A stretch of DNA of 48,067 bases from an uncultured beta proteobacterium (GTDB lineage: Bacteria; Pseudomonadota; Gammaproteobacteria; Burkholderiales; Burkholderiaceae_C). The DNA lies in the NCBI GenBank assembly GCA_903920695.1, contig CAIXNB010000047.1:1-48067 (forward strand), read 5' to 3'. A program made the translations under genes and the position numbers. Under the pieces are notes generated by a model. It was not told the origin of the DNA and made no database searches. It saw nothing but the letters and a program-made list of their open reading frames with translations. Position 1 is the stretch's first letter. Every line of letters begins with the position of its first letter. Shown here in pieces: positions 17,337 to 26,400 of the stretch.

Positions 17337-17564
17337 TCAAGACTCCGCGCGCTGACGGTGTTCCTGGCAGCAATAGAAGCCCTTCTTGCCCTGAACCGCA
17401 TCGGCCACCAGAACATGAACTTGGCACAAATCGCATCCAACCATCTCAAGCGGTGCGCGACTGGTTGGCGGATTCTTCGGCTTCGACCCGGGCTGGCTCT
17501 CACGATTGGAACGCCAAAGCCAGATGGCAAGCACCACGACCGACAGGACCAGAAAAAACTTCAT
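17337..17564 (-). CDS. PP0621-family small membrane-anchored protein
   Basis: 75 residues: a single N-terminal hydrophobic helix (MKFFLVLSVVVLAIWLW), a basic linker, and a Cys-containing tail (MVGCDLCQVHVLVADAV, then GFYCCQEHR). The MVxCxxCxxHxP-like core with a second CC-H motif is the PP0621 family, usually found just upstream of pilS. It could bind a metal. The ATG at 17564 overlaps the ypjD-like stop (ATGA), and its own stop abuts the pilS start, so it belongs to the pil regulatory operon. The role is unknown. Confidence 0.85.
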   Translation of the reverse strand: MKFFLVLSVVVLAIWLWRSNRESQPGSKPKNPPTSRAPLEMVGCDLCQVHVLVADAVQGKKGFYCCQEHRQRAES

Positions 17565-18364
17565 GTGGCACGCCCAAGAACAATCTCCATAACGAAACGC
17601 GAACCGACATAGGCCAGCAGCAAGAAGGCAGCACCCGTGTACAACACGCGTACCGCCCGCTTGCCACGCCAGCCAAAGCGGACCCGGCCCGTCAGGAGTA
17701 CGGCAAACGTCAGCCACGACAAAAGCGAAAACGCGGTCTTGTGGCTCCACTTCAAGACCGTGGCTGAGCCATAGAGTTCGGCTCCAAACAACACGCCCAC
17801 TAGCAGCGTTGCTGTCAGCAGCAGAAAGCCAGCGGCCACAAATCTGAACGTCAACCGTTCAATTGTCAGCAAGGGCATCCCGCTGTGCGTATCGGCCGCA
17901 ACCCGGAAGCGTTCTTCGGCCCGCGTCATGAACCAGGCATGGACGACAGCAGCGCCGAACAAACCGTAGGATGCAATGCCCAGTGCCCAGTGCAACGGCA
18001 ACCAGGGTGAGGCATTGGCATGCAGGGGATTACCCGGAAACAATGCCGCCAGCACGACGGCAACAGCGCCCAGTGCCGACAAGGCCCAACGCGTCTCCAG
18101 CAAAGGATAGACATGGCTCTCAACGGCGTACACCGCAGCAATCAACCAAGCGGTAACAGACAGAGCGGGCGCAAAACCAAAGCGCGGTTCAGCGCCAAAC
18201 AAACTCATGCCCAACAACAAACCATGCGCCAACCAAGCCAACACGACCGCCGTTTTGGCGGCCTGTGTACCCAGGCGGGCAGCGCCGATTGCCGACACCG
18301 AATAGGCTACGGCAGCCCCGGCTGCCAAGGTCAGACCAAGAGGGGAAGCACTGGCTAAAATCAT
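17561..18364 (-). CDS. YpjD-like CcsA/HemX-fold inner-membrane protein
   Basis: 267 residues with about eight hydrophobic helices. It carries the cytochrome c assembly (CcsA/CcmF/HemX) core: SPWLPLHWALGIASYGLFGAA, conserved His residues at the helix ends, and WSHKTAFSLLSWLTFA near the C-terminus. The E. coli relative YpjD has no proven haem role. It is the first gene of the leftward ypjD-PP0621-pilS-pilR-ampD run and is divergent from ffh (76 bp). Confidence 0.87.
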   Translation of the reverse strand: MILASASPLGLTLAAGAAVAYSVSAIGAARLGTQAAKTAVVLAWLAHGLLLGMSLFGAEPRFGFAPALSVTAWLIAAVYAVESHVYPLLETRWALSALGAVAVVLAALFPGNPLHANASPWLPLHWALGIASYGLFGAAVVHAWFMTRAEERFRVAADTHSGMPLLTIERLTFRFVAAGFLLLTATLLVGVLFGAELYGSATVLKWSHKTAFSLLSWLTFAVLLTGRVRFGWRGKRAVRVLYTGAAFLLLAYVGSRFVMEIVLGRAT

Positions 18365-18440
18365 GCCTACAGTTTAGCGTCTTGCTTATTGCCAATTCTG
18401 ATTGGCTCCAAACCCTGGTTCCGATCATCGGAATACCCCT

Positions 18441-19805
18441 ATGGCCTCCGCTCTCACCGAAAAACTCTCCCGCCTGGTCAAGGAAATCCGTGGTCAGGCG
18501 CGCATCACCGAAAGCAACGTCGCCGACATGCTGCGGGAAGTGCGCATGGCATTGCTGGAGGCCGACGTGGCGCTGCCCGTGGTGCGCGACTTCATCGCCC
18601 GCGTCAAGGAAAAGGCGCTGGGCCAGGATGTGCTGGGCTCACTGTCGCCGGGCCAAGCCCTGATCGGCATTGTCAACCGGGAGTTGGCTGCCACCATGGG
18701 CGAGGGCATCGCCGACATCAATCTGGCGGCCCAGCCACCGGCGGTAATCCTGATGGCGGGTTTGCAAGGGGCCGGCAAGACCACCACGACAGCCAAGTTA
18801 GCCAAGCACCTGATCGAAAAGCGCCGCAAAAAAGTGCTGACGGTCTCGGGTGACGTTTATCGCCCGGCCGCCATTGAGCAATTGAAAACCGTCACGGCAC
18901 AGGCCGGGGCCGAATGGTTTCCGAGCACACCAGACCAGAAACCGGTCGCCATTGCGCTGGCGGCGCTGGACTATGCGCGCAAGCACTTCTTTGACGTGCT
19001 ACTGGTAGACACCGCCGGTCGCCTCGCCATCGATGAAGCGCTGATGCTTGAGATCCGGGAATTGCACGCCGCACTCAAGCCGGTGGAAACCCTGTTTGTC
19101 GTTGACGCCATGCAGGGCCAGGATGCCGTCAATACCGCCAAGGCATTCAAGGAGGCCCTGCCCCTGACCGGCATCATCCTAACCAAGACTGACGGTGACT
19201 CACGTGGCGGCGCCGCCCTGTCAGTGCGCCAGGTGACCGGAGCGCCGATCAAGTTTGCCGGCACCAGCGAGAAACTCGACGGCCTCGAAGTATTCGATGC
19301 CGAGCGACACGCTGGACGCATTCTGGGCATGGGTGACATTCTGGCGCTGGTGGAACAGGTGACTTCGGGTGTTGACATGGCGGCCGCACAAAAACTGGCA
19401 GCCAAGGTTAAAAGCGGTGGCGGCTTTGATTTGAACGACTTCCTGGCCCAGATTCAGCAAATGAAGCAAATGGGAGGCCTCTCCAGCCTGATGGACAAGA
19501 TGCCGGCGTCAATCGCGGCCAAAGCCGGCCAGATGGACATGGGCCGGGCTGAGAAAGACATCCAGCGCAAGCAGGGCATCATCCACAGCATGACACCGCT
19601 GGAGCGGCGCAAGCCCGAGCTCATCAAGGCCACACGCAAGCGCCGCATTGCCGCCGGCGCTGGCGTGCAGGTTCAGGAAGTCAACCGCATGCTCAAGGAA
19701 TTCGCGCAGATGCAGGACATGATGAAGAAGATGAAAGGCGGCGGCATGATGAAGATGATGAAGCGCATGGGCGGCATGAAAGGCATGCCGAAAATGCCCT
19801 TCTGA
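18441..19805 (+). CDS. ffh: Signal recognition particle GTPase Ffh
   Basis: 454 residues. It binds 4.5S RNA and signal sequences of nascent membrane proteins and docks with FtsY. An N domain precedes the G domain, whose P-loop is GLQGAGKTT (residues 107-115), followed by DTAGRLAID and TKTDGDSRGGAALS. The methionine-rich M domain ends MMKKMKGGGMMKMMKRMGG. The frame is open to 18402, but the ATG at 18441 (MASALTEKLSRLVKEIRG) matches the family N-terminus. Confidence 0.96.
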   Translation: MASALTEKLSRLVKEIRGQARITESNVADMLREVRMALLEADVALPVVRDFIARVKEKALGQDVLGSLSPGQALIGIVNRELAATMGEGIADINLAAQPPAVILMAGLQGAGKTTTTAKLAKHLIEKRRKKVLTVSGDVYRPAAIEQLKTVTAQAGAEWFPSTPDQKPVAIALAALDYARKHFFDVLLVDTAGRLAIDEALMLEIRELHAALKPVETLFVVDAMQGQDAVNTAKAFKEALPLTGIILTKTDGDSRGGAALSVRQVTGAPIKFAGTSEKLDGLEVFDAERHAGRILGMGDILALVEQVTSGVDMAAAQKLAAKVKSGGGFDLNDFLAQIQQMKQMGGLSSLMDKMPASIAAKAGQMDMGRAEKDIQRKQGIIHSMTPLERRKPELIKATRKRRIAAGAGVQVQEVNRMLKEFAQMQDMMKKMKGGGMMKMMKRMGGMKGMPKMPF

Positions 19806-19807
19806 AA

Positions 19808-19853
19808 CCTTGTGGGACAGACCGCAGCTACGCGAAGCGAGCCAGCTCTGTCC
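19808..19853. repeat. 46-bp palindromic direct repeat, copy 1
   Basis: Starts CCTTGTGGGACAGACCGC and ends AGCCAGCTCTGTCC, just after the ffh stop. Outer arms GGACAGA/TCTGTCC and inner CGC-GAA-GCG give it a hairpin shape, like dispersed REP-type elements of betaproteobacteria. It may also act as the ffh transcript end. Confidence 0.85.
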
Positions 19854-19882
19854 CCAACACGAACCGGGCTGTCGGCTGTCCG

Positions 19883-19928
19883 CCTTGTGGGACAGACCGC
19901 AGCTACGCGAAGCGAGCCAGCTCTGTCC
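19883..19928. repeat. 46-bp palindromic direct repeat, copy 2
   Basis: Identical to the copy at 19808-19853 over all 46 bp, separated by 29 bp, and ending 11 bp before the miaB stop on the other strand. It is an intergenic paired arrangement between convergent genes, typical of REP/BIME-like elements. Confidence 0.85.
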
Positions 19929-19939
19929 TCAACCGCCTT

Positions 19940-21277
19940 TTATCCGAGCAATTCCCCGCGCAGCGTGTAAGGGCGTGTTTCGGTGATCTTCACGTCGATC
20001 AGTTGTCCTATCAGTGCCGCATCGCCGACAAAATTAACGACGCGATTGCACTCGGTACGCCCCATCAGCTCGGTAGTGTCACGTTTGGAGTTCCCTTCCA
20101 CCAAGAGGCGCTGCACCGTGCCCAGACGACTTTCACTGATGCGCCGGATGCTGTCGTTGATCACGGACTGCAGGTGTTGCAGCCGGCGCAGCTTGACTTC
20201 ATGCGGCGTGTCGTCGTGCAGGTTGGCCGCCGGCGTGCCGGGCCGTGGACTGAAGATAAAGCTGAACGAGTTGTCGAAGCCAACCTCGTCGATCAGCCGC
20301 ATCATCTTGTCAAAGTCGTCCTGCGTCTCACCCGGGAAGCCGACGATGAAGTCGCTGCTCATCGCCATGTCCGGGCGGATCGCACGCAGCTTGCGCACCG
20401 TCGATTTGTATTCCATCGCGGTATAGCCGCGCTTCATCGCCATCAGGATCCGGTCGGAACCATGTTGCACCGGCAAATGCAGATGGCTGACCAGTTTGGG
20501 GATCCTTTCGTACGCGGCAATCAGCGCTGGCGTGAACTCGTTCGGATGGCTCGTTGTGTAACGGATGCGTTCGATGCCCGGGATCTCGGCCACGTACTCC
20601 AGCAGCGTGGCGAAATCGGCCATTTCGCCGGACGACGATGCGACATCGCTGACCATCCGGGCGCGGTAGGCGTTCACGTTCTGACCCAGCAGCGTGACTT
20701 CCTTGACGCCCTGATCGGCCAGCCCCGCCACTTCCACCAGCACATCCTCGAAAGGCCTTGAGACCTCTTCGCCCCGCGTGTAGGGCACGACGCAGTAACT
20801 GCAATACTTGGAGCAGCCTTCCATGATGCTGACAAAGGCGGTCGCGCCTTCAACGCGTGCTGGCGGCAGGTGATCGAACTTTTCAATCTCGGGGAAACTG
20901 ATGTCAACCTGGGAGCGATTCTGCAGGTCGCGCGCCGCAATCATCTGCGGCAGGCGATGCAGTGTCTGCGGACCAAACACGAAGTCAACATAGGGTGCGC
21001 GCTCGATGATGGCCGCGCCCTCCTGGCTCGCCACACAGCCGCCGACGCCGATCAGAACGCCGTTCTTCTTCAGGTGCTTGACACGCCCCAGATCGGAGAA
21101 CACTTTCTCCTGCGCCTTCTCGCGCACCGAGCAGGTATTGAACAGAATGAGATCAGCTTCCTCGACCTTGTCGGTCGGCTCATAACCTTGCGCGGCATGG
21201 AGCACATCGGCCATCTTGCCCGAGTCGTACTCGTTCATCTGGCAGCCAAAGGTTTTGATAAAGACTTTCTTGCTCAT
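19940..21277 (-). CDS. miaB: MiaB, tRNA-2-methylthio-N6-dimethylallyladenosine synthase
   Basis: A 445-residue radical-SAM methylthiotransferase that modifies A37 of tRNAs reading UNN codons. The N-terminal UPF0004 domain holds the auxiliary cluster cysteines ([37 protein letters not shown]). The radical-SAM loop is [18 protein letters not shown], and the C-terminal TRAM domain ([21 protein letters not shown]) binds tRNA. The length matches the family. It faces ffh tail to tail across the 46-bp repeats. Confidence 0.96.
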   Translation of the reverse strand: MSKKVFIKTFGCQMNEYDSGKMADVLHAAQGYEPTDKVEEADLILFNTCSVREKAQEKVFSDLGRVKHLKKNGVLIGVGGCVASQEGAAIIERAPYVDFVFGPQTLHRLPQMIAARDLQNRSQVDISFPEIEKFDHLPPARVEGATAFVSIMEGCSKYCSYCVVPYTRGEEVSRPFEDVLVEVAGLADQGVKEVTLLGQNVNAYRARMVSDVASSSGEMADFATLLEYVAEIPGIERIRYTTSHPNEFTPALIAAYERIPKLVSHLHLPVQHGSDRILMAMKRGYTAMEYKSTVRKLRAIRPDMAMSSDFIVGFPGETQDDFDKMMRLIDEVGFDNSFSFIFSPRPGTPAANLHDDTPHEVKLRRLQHLQSVINDSIRRISESRLGTVQRLLVEGNSKRDTTELMGRTECNRVVNFVGDAALIGQLIDVKITETRPYTLRGELLG

Positions 21278-21392
21278 TGTTTTTCAATTCCGGGATCTTG
21301 CGCCAGCGATTGGAACACGCCCCACGCGCCGCCGGAAGAATCTACCATGCACTTGACAGGGGCATGCAGCCTGATAAGCCCAAATGCCTCCA

Positions 21393-22613
21393 TCAATCGA
21401 GGTTCAACAAATGATCACGCCGACGCAATGCACGCGCAAAGGACAAGCCAAGCAAGGTCATCACCACCCCGCCCAGCGCGATCACCGCGGCGGAGCCGAT
21501 GCGTTCGATCAGATTGGCGGCCAGCAGCGCGCCAACCGACTGGCCCATGAACAATGCTGCGGCAAACAGCGACACCGCGGTGCCGCGCGCATGGGGCGCC
21601 ATCTGCGTGGCATTGGCCTGCATCGTGTTATGGAACATGAAGAAACCGAAACCACCGAGCAAACTCGCCGGAATGGTCAGCGACCAATAAGGAGAAAAGG
21701 CCACCAGCAGGGCCGCCAAACCGAGCGTGCAGACGCCCAGCAGCGCCAGCCCCCGTTCACCAAAACGCCGGATCAAGGGGCGAGCCACGGCCATGTACAA
21801 CATGCCACCAAGGCCGAACAAAGCCACAATCGCGCCGGACGCCGAAAGTGAAAGACCCAGCGCGCGGTGCAGATGCGACGCCCACATGGCCAGCACGCCG
21901 AATCCCATGGCACCCTCGATGAAGGCCACCAGCAACACGGTGCGCGACCAGCGACCCGTGATGATGCGCAGGGCCTGTGCGCCGAAGCCAAGTTGTTCAC
22001 CACGGTGTTGCCCGGCCGGACCGCTGCTGCCGGATTGCAGGCGCCGCCCATGCACATAAAGCAGAACCCCGACCAGGCTGAAAAGCAAGGTCATGAAGCC
22101 AAACGCCCAGCGCCAGCCCAGCATGTCGGTTAAAACACCGCCCAGCAACTGGCCGCCTCCGATCCCGAGCGTGGTGCCGAGCCCGACTCGCGCCAGCGTT
22201 TCCTGCAACTGTTCGGCGCTAACCGCGTCACCGATCCAGGCCAGCGACAGTGGAATGATGGCCGCCGCGCCCAGCGCCACCATCACACGCGCCACGACCA
22301 GCAGTTCCAGGCTCATCGCAAAAACAGCCAGCAGACTACCCACGCTGCACGCCAGGGTGGCAAAGGTCACGACACGAAACTTCCCCAGGCGATCGCCCAG
22401 AGGACCATAAATCAGTTGCGCCAGACCATAGACCACGGCAAACACCCACACCACCTTGGCCGCCTGCGGCAAGCCAACCGAAAAGACGCGGGAAAGCTCG
22501 GGCAACATCGCGTCACAGATGCGCTGCGCCACCATGCTGGAAAACGTCGCAAACGAAAGCAGCAGGATAGAGCGCCGCGTCGCCGCGGAAATGGTGGCAG
22601 AGCCAGTGGGCAT
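21393..22613 (-). CDS. Major facilitator superfamily transporter (drug-efflux type)
   Basis: About 406 residues with twelve predicted membrane helices. The MFS loop-2 motif is visible as GPLGDRLGKFRVV and its internal echo as RPLIRRFGERGL. Helix 5 contains GTTLGIGGGQLLGGVL, the antiporter-type motif C region. It therefore looks like a proton-coupled exporter of unknown substrate. The frame is open to 22700. I chose the ATG at 22613 (MPTGSATISAATRRS) because the first helix follows directly; no clear ribosome site is seen for either start. Confidence 0.85.
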   Translation of the reverse strand: MPTGSATISAATRRSILLLSFATFSSMVAQRICDAMLPELSRVFSVGLPQAAKVVWVFAVVYGLAQLIYGPLGDRLGKFRVVTFATLACSVGSLLAVFAMSLELLVVARVMVALGAAAIIPLSLAWIGDAVSAEQLQETLARVGLGTTLGIGGGQLLGGVLTDMLGWRWAFGFMTLLFSLVGVLLYVHGRRLQSGSSGPAGQHRGEQLGFGAQALRIITGRWSRTVLLVAFIEGAMGFGVLAMWASHLHRALGLSLSASGAIVALFGLGGMLYMAVARPLIRRFGERGLALLGVCTLGLAALLVAFSPYWSLTIPASLLGGFGFFMFHNTMQANATQMAPHARGTAVSLFAAALFMGQSVGALLAANLIERIGSAAVIALGGVVMTLLGLSFARALRRRDHLLNLD

Positions 22614-22763
22614 GGGAAGTGGGGTAAACAGATGAGGCAAGCCGCGCCTGAACTTGTGCTGCTGGCGCCCGGCTATTGTAGGGAGAAGCGCCATGCCCAC
22701 CGCAAGCGATCAGGGTGCTGCAACTGTCAACCCAAAAAGACGCTGGTTTGGCGCAGTAGGAAT

Positions 22764-24965
22764 CTACTTGAGGCCGATCTCCCCCAACACCTGGTTCGCG
22801 TCACCCCGCAGATGAATGGCTGTTGCAGTCGCCAGATCGAGCCGCAGCAAAAGCCAGGGACTCAAGTCCCCTTCAAATGGATCCTGCAGTCCCCCTGCCT
22901 GCGGCCCGGTGACAAGGTGGTTCAAACCCTGCGAAGTGGCACGCTCATGGCACAGAGTGGCTTCGATGGCCTGCGCCGCCTGCTTCAGCGGCGCGTTAAT
23001 TTGCGCAGCATCCAGACGTCCACGACGCTGCAATAGCATCGTCTTGACCGTTGTCAGCTGCGCCAGCAATTGATAGCTGTGCGCCAGCATTCGACCCAGC
23101 GGCTCCAACGGTGGCCGCACCGCCCGCGGTTCTGAAAGCGAGCGTTGCGTCGCCTGCACCAGGGCTGAGAGGCTGTCGTACGCTTCGCGCCGTGCCAGCC
23201 GCCACTGCAGTTCAGGTTCGTTATCCACAGCCCGCAATTGCCCCAGGCTGAGTGCGACGCGCGCATGACGCGCCTGCGCCGCCAGTGCGCGATGCACCAG
23301 GGCCGGAATCTGATTGCGTTCCCACGAAGGCAGCACATAGCTGAAAGCCCAGGCCACAGCGACGCCGATCAAGGTATCGGTCATGCGTTCAACAACATCA
23401 AAGCTGGGGCTGCCTCCTGCGTTGAGCGCATGCGCCTGCAACAGGCCAAGCACCGTGGCGGCAACGGCAGTGACCAGATAACGCTTGGCTGCGAAAGCAT
23501 GGGCTATTGCCTGCGCCAGCGTCACCAGCACCAGCAAGCCGGCCGGCGGTATATGCGCCGTCAGCAATCCGCCCGCCAGCACGCAACCCATCAAGGTACC
23601 GGCGACACGGTGGTTGCGCCGCTCCAGCGTCTGCGCCAGACTGCCACGCAGCACCACCACGATCGTCAGAAGAATCCAGTAGTCATGCGTGCCCCAGGGC
23701 AGCGCAAGACCAATCGCATAAGCGGAGCCAATGGCCAGCGCGGCGCGTATCGCATGGCGCAAGGGCGGCGCATCCCAGCGCCACATCGCGAAGAAGGGTT
23801 GCCACGACCAGGCCGTAGGACTGACAAACATCTCCCAGGATGTGCGCACCAGTGCTACATCGGCCTGTTCCTCGCCTCTTGCGAGTGCAATCAGGCGCAA
23901 GCATTCGTCATTGAGATGACCAACACGGTTGGCCAGCCCCAAGGCCAGCATGGCGGGCGAGGGTCCACTTTCCTGTGTTGTCGACGGCTCATCATCGGCC
24001 CACTGTAGACGGGTCAGCCGGGGCTGGTAAGTCTCAAACACCCCAGGTGAGCGTCCGAGCAACAGGGCATCGGCCAGTTGCTCGATTTCGGCGGCAAGTG
24101 CCTCTACCACCTCACGCAGCGCACTCAACGCGGGCGCATGACCAGCGTGCGACTTGAGTGTGTCGAGGTCAAGCTCGCAAACCAGCAGATGGTCGCGCAT
24201 CTCCAGCACATGCAACAGCATACCGGCCAGTTGCTGGCGGCGCACGGTGCGTGGCGACTCCAGCAAGATATCGCGCGCCGTCTGCAGTTGATCCGCCAAC
24301 GCGGCCTGCTGTTTGAGCAACTGACCGATCAGGGGCGCCTGTTCAGGCTGGGTGGTCGCGGCGGCTGGCGCAAATTGTTGCGCCTGTGTGCGCATCAGAC
24401 TGGCCAGCGACAACAAGGTGTCGGCCAGCATTTGCACCCGGTAGCGCCCATTGAGTGCGGCATTGGCGAGCGTGGCCCAAATCAGGTACAGCCCGGAGCC
24501 AAGCGCAAAGTACAGGCAGGTGGACAAGGTCGTTGCACTGTTGGTGTGGTCCGGCACAGCCATCGAGAAAACCATGGCGAACATGACGGAAACCGCAATC
24601 GGCAGGCCACGCTTGCCCCAGGCTGCCGCCAGAAAGGCCAGGAAGCTGGCGGGCACCAGCAGCAGGCCCAGGCCGACCGGCGCAGCGTGTACCACTTGCA
24701 CAGCGAAGAACAACGGCAAGCCGAGTACGGCCGCCGGCAGCAACTGAAAAAACTTTCCACGCTTGGGCGCCGGCTGATCCGGCGGAATGCAAACGACAAC
24801 ACCGACCGATGCCGCAGCAGCAGCGAAGGCGCCCAGTAACAGATGAATGCTGCCTGAAATCAGGAGCAAACCCAGTGCCGCTGACAGGCCATTGCTCAGG
24901 TAGTGGCTTAGCGCGATACGCAATGCAGCCCGCTTGCGGCGCTCGGAGTAGACGGGTAACTGCAT
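22764..24965 (-). CDS. FUSC-family (YccS/YhfK-like) inner-membrane protein, possible aromatic acid exporter
   Basis: A 733-residue protein with the duplicated FUSC layout: an N-terminal block of about six helices (residues about 15-175), a cytoplasmic helical region (about 180-390), and a second helix block (about 405-540) containing GTHDYWILLTIVVVLRGSLAQT and RRNHRVAGTLMGCVLAGGLL. The motif RxxxRxxGTxxG typifies YccS, YhfK and AaeB. AaeB-like members export aromatic carboxylic acids; no substrate can be assigned here. It has the same orientation as the MFS gene. Confidence 0.85.
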   Translation of the reverse strand: MQLPVYSERRKRAALRIALSHYLSNGLSAALGLLLISGSIHLLLGAFAAAAASVGVVVCIPPDQPAPKRGKFFQLLPAAVLGLPLFFAVQVVHAAPVGLGLLLVPASFLAFLAAAWGKRGLPIAVSVMFAMVFSMAVPDHTNSATTLSTCLYFALGSGLYLIWATLANAALNGRYRVQMLADTLLSLASLMRTQAQQFAPAAATTQPEQAPLIGQLLKQQAALADQLQTARDILLESPRTVRRQQLAGMLLHVLEMRDHLLVCELDLDTLKSHAGHAPALSALREVVEALAAEIEQLADALLLGRSPGVFETYQPRLTRLQWADDEPSTTQESGPSPAMLALGLANRVGHLNDECLRLIALARGEEQADVALVRTSWEMFVSPTAWSWQPFFAMWRWDAPPLRHAIRAALAIGSAYAIGLALPWGTHDYWILLTIVVVLRGSLAQTLERRNHRVAGTLMGCVLAGGLLTAHIPPAGLLVLVTLAQAIAHAFAAKRYLVTAVAATVLGLLQAHALNAGGSPSFDVVERMTDTLIGVAVAWAFSYVLPSWERNQIPALVHRALAAQARHARVALSLGQLRAVDNEPELQWRLARREAYDSLSALVQATQRSLSEPRAVRPPLEPLGRMLAHSYQLLAQLTTVKTMLLQRRGRLDAAQINAPLKQAAQAIEATLCHERATSQGLNHLVTGPQAGGLQDPFEGDLSPWLLLRLDLATATAIHLRGDANQVLGEIGLK

Positions 24966-25057
24966 GCGTGATCACCTCGATACGGCGTTGCCCGCAGTAT
25001 CGCAGCGAAATCCCAAGCCATCGAATTGACTTGCCCGTGACCCAGCGCGCAAGTTCT

Positions 25058-25267
25058 TCAGGTGCGCGGCGGTAAATCCGGCACTTCAGCCACTGCTGCC
25101 GCATAGTCCAGCCCCCAGTCAAGCCAGTCCTCGCCAAACAGTTCAACCGGGTGCTGCGTGCGCTCCGAGCCGTTGCCGCAGTTCAGTGAATCCGCCGGGC
25201 AATATTGGTCGCAACCCCAGCAGATACGCTCGGGATGCTCTGGATGGACGGGAAATTTCTTGGCCAT
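25058..25267 (-). CDS. DUF3079 family small cysteine-rich protein
   Basis: 69 residues. MAKKFPVHPEHPERICWGCDQYC is the DUF3079 start. Four Cys (CWGCDQYC plus NCG) suggest metal binding, and the central PVELFGEDWLDWG is conserved in the family as I recall it. The function is unknown. It lies downstream of the iron-sulfur repair gene on the same strand with a 55-bp gap. Confidence 0.85.
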   Translation of the reverse strand: MAKKFPVHPEHPERICWGCDQYCPADSLNCGNGSERTQHPVELFGEDWLDWGLDYAAAVAEVPDLPPRT

Positions 25268-25322
25268 GACAGTACGGGCAATGTGAGCTTATCCTGTTCG
25301 GCCGCAGTCCCGTCCCTGCGGC

Positions 25323-26048
25323 TCAGGCGGAACAGCCGCAGCCAGTCTCGACGCCAGTGGCTACTTCGAACTGCGGGAAAAGCACATTGTTTTCGAGGTG
25401 AATGTGGTTGATCAGGTCGTCATTGAGTTGTGCAATGCCACTGTACAGCGCACACCATGTATTGCACGCACCTGCAGGTGGACTTGCATCGTGCGTCAGC
25501 GCATTGAGCCGATCAAGTTGCGCGCCGTGGCTGATGTGTTCGCTGCGCATCATAGCAATCGGGTGCACGACAAATGGGTTGCCACCGGCCTTGAGCATGG
25601 GAAAGAGGATGCCTTCCTCCTTTTCCATGTGCTCCAGCATTTCAGCCTCGATCGCTTCCAGTAGTTGCGCCAAGCCAGCGGGCACGTCCGGGTGCTCGCG
25701 ATGCACGGCCTCAACGCGGCGCGCCATCCGGATCAACTCAGGCAGTTGCGTACGATGCACGGCGTGGTAGCGCGCCAGAATATGATCAATCAGCGCAGCC
25801 GCATTGGTGGCCACAGGCAGTTCACTGCCGCGCTCCAGACCGGCGAGTTCCTCCAGCACCGCCACCAGGTCAAGCTGCTTGTCCAAAGCGGCCTGGCGCA
25901 GGCTGAGCTGTCCACCACAACAAAAATCAAGCTTGAGCCGGCGAAACACCGCAGTAGCGCCGGGCAACTGCACTGCGATCTGGCCCAAGGCCTGATCGGC
26001 GCGACTGGCGGCAAGCGCCGGTTCCACTGATTCAATTCGAGCATTCAT
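25323..26048 (-). CDS. scdA: Iron-sulfur cluster repair di-iron protein (RIC; ScdA/YtfE family)
   Basis: A 241-residue cytosolic protein that restores iron-sulfur clusters damaged by nitric oxide or oxidants. The N-terminal ScdA_N domain has LKLDFCCGGQLSLRQA with the CC pair. The hemerythrin-like domain supplies His/Glu ligands in HILARYHAVHRTQLPEL, EAEMLEHMEKEEGILFPML, MRSEHISHGAQLDRL and HIHLENNVLFPQFE. The C-terminus ends GCGCSA. AAAGGA with 7-bp spacing favours the ATG at 26048; an ATG two codons earlier overlaps the ribosome site. A candidate NsrR operator overlaps its promoter. Confidence 0.93.
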   Translation of the reverse strand: MNARIESVEPALAASRADQALGQIAVQLPGATAVFRRLKLDFCCGGQLSLRQAALDKQLDLVAVLEELAGLERGSELPVATNAAALIDHILARYHAVHRTQLPELIRMARRVEAVHREHPDVPAGLAQLLEAIEAEMLEHMEKEEGILFPMLKAGGNPFVVHPIAMMRSEHISHGAQLDRLNALTHDASPPAGACNTWCALYSGIAQLNDDLINHIHLENNVLFPQFEVATGVETGCGCSA

Positions 26049-26082
26049 GAACATTTCCTTTAACGGTTACTGTGACGTGCTG

Positions 26083-26117
26083 ATCTTATCAAATAAGATG
26101 CATTCTGTATACATATT
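26083..26117 (-). promoter_or_regulatory. Candidate NsrR-regulated promoter of the iron-sulfur repair gene
   Basis: Positions 26095-26117 read AAGATGCATTC-T-GTATACATATT: two 11-bp half-sites around one central base. This is the 11-1-11 layout of the NsrR consensus (AANATGCATTT half). The right half read backwards is AATATGTATAC. On the minus strand a -35 TATACA (26106-26111) and -10 TAAGAT (26083-26088) are 17 bp apart, so the operator covers the -35 and part of the spacer. A perfect ATCTTAT-CAA-ATAAGAT repeat (26083-26099) covers the -10. NsrR repression relieved by nitric oxide is inference. Confidence 0.6.
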
Positions 26118-26295
26118 TAACCACGATCGTTCTGTCGGATGGATCGGGGCTATCTGTCCACTACTGAAGAAAAATAATCACAAGCGGCCACACGAATCTG
26201 CTCCAAAATGTGTTTTCCTCTGACGGAGTCTTCTTGCCACCCTTCCAATTGCAGCTTCAGCTTTGGACAAGCGACCTGTTACGGGCATTTGAAAC

Positions 26296-26400
26296 ATGCA
26301 AACGCTGAACCAGAGCGCCCGACGTGAAGCGCTGACCGCGCAGCCGCGCCAGCGCGCGCAGCACAGTCGCGCGCTCAACGAAGGAGGTGGGCCAAGTTGA
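26296..26400 (+). CDS. Possible 34-residue upstream ORF
   Basis: ATG 26296 to TGA 26398-26400, encoding a basic, low-complexity peptide (MQTLNQSARREALTAQPRQR and 14 more). Its TGA overlaps the TTG start of the kinase gene, and the kinase ribosome site AAGGAGGT lies inside it, so it could couple translation. It has no ribosome site of its own and may be noise. The remaining intergenic sequence 26118-26295 shows no other feature I can support. Confidence 0.3.
   Translation: MQTLNQSARREALTAQPRQRAQHSRALNEGGGPS

Noticed and set aside
20003..20761. 252-codon plus-strand ORF opposite miaB
   Set aside because: It is a shadow of miaB; its His/Asp/Arg-rich composition is typical of antisense frames.
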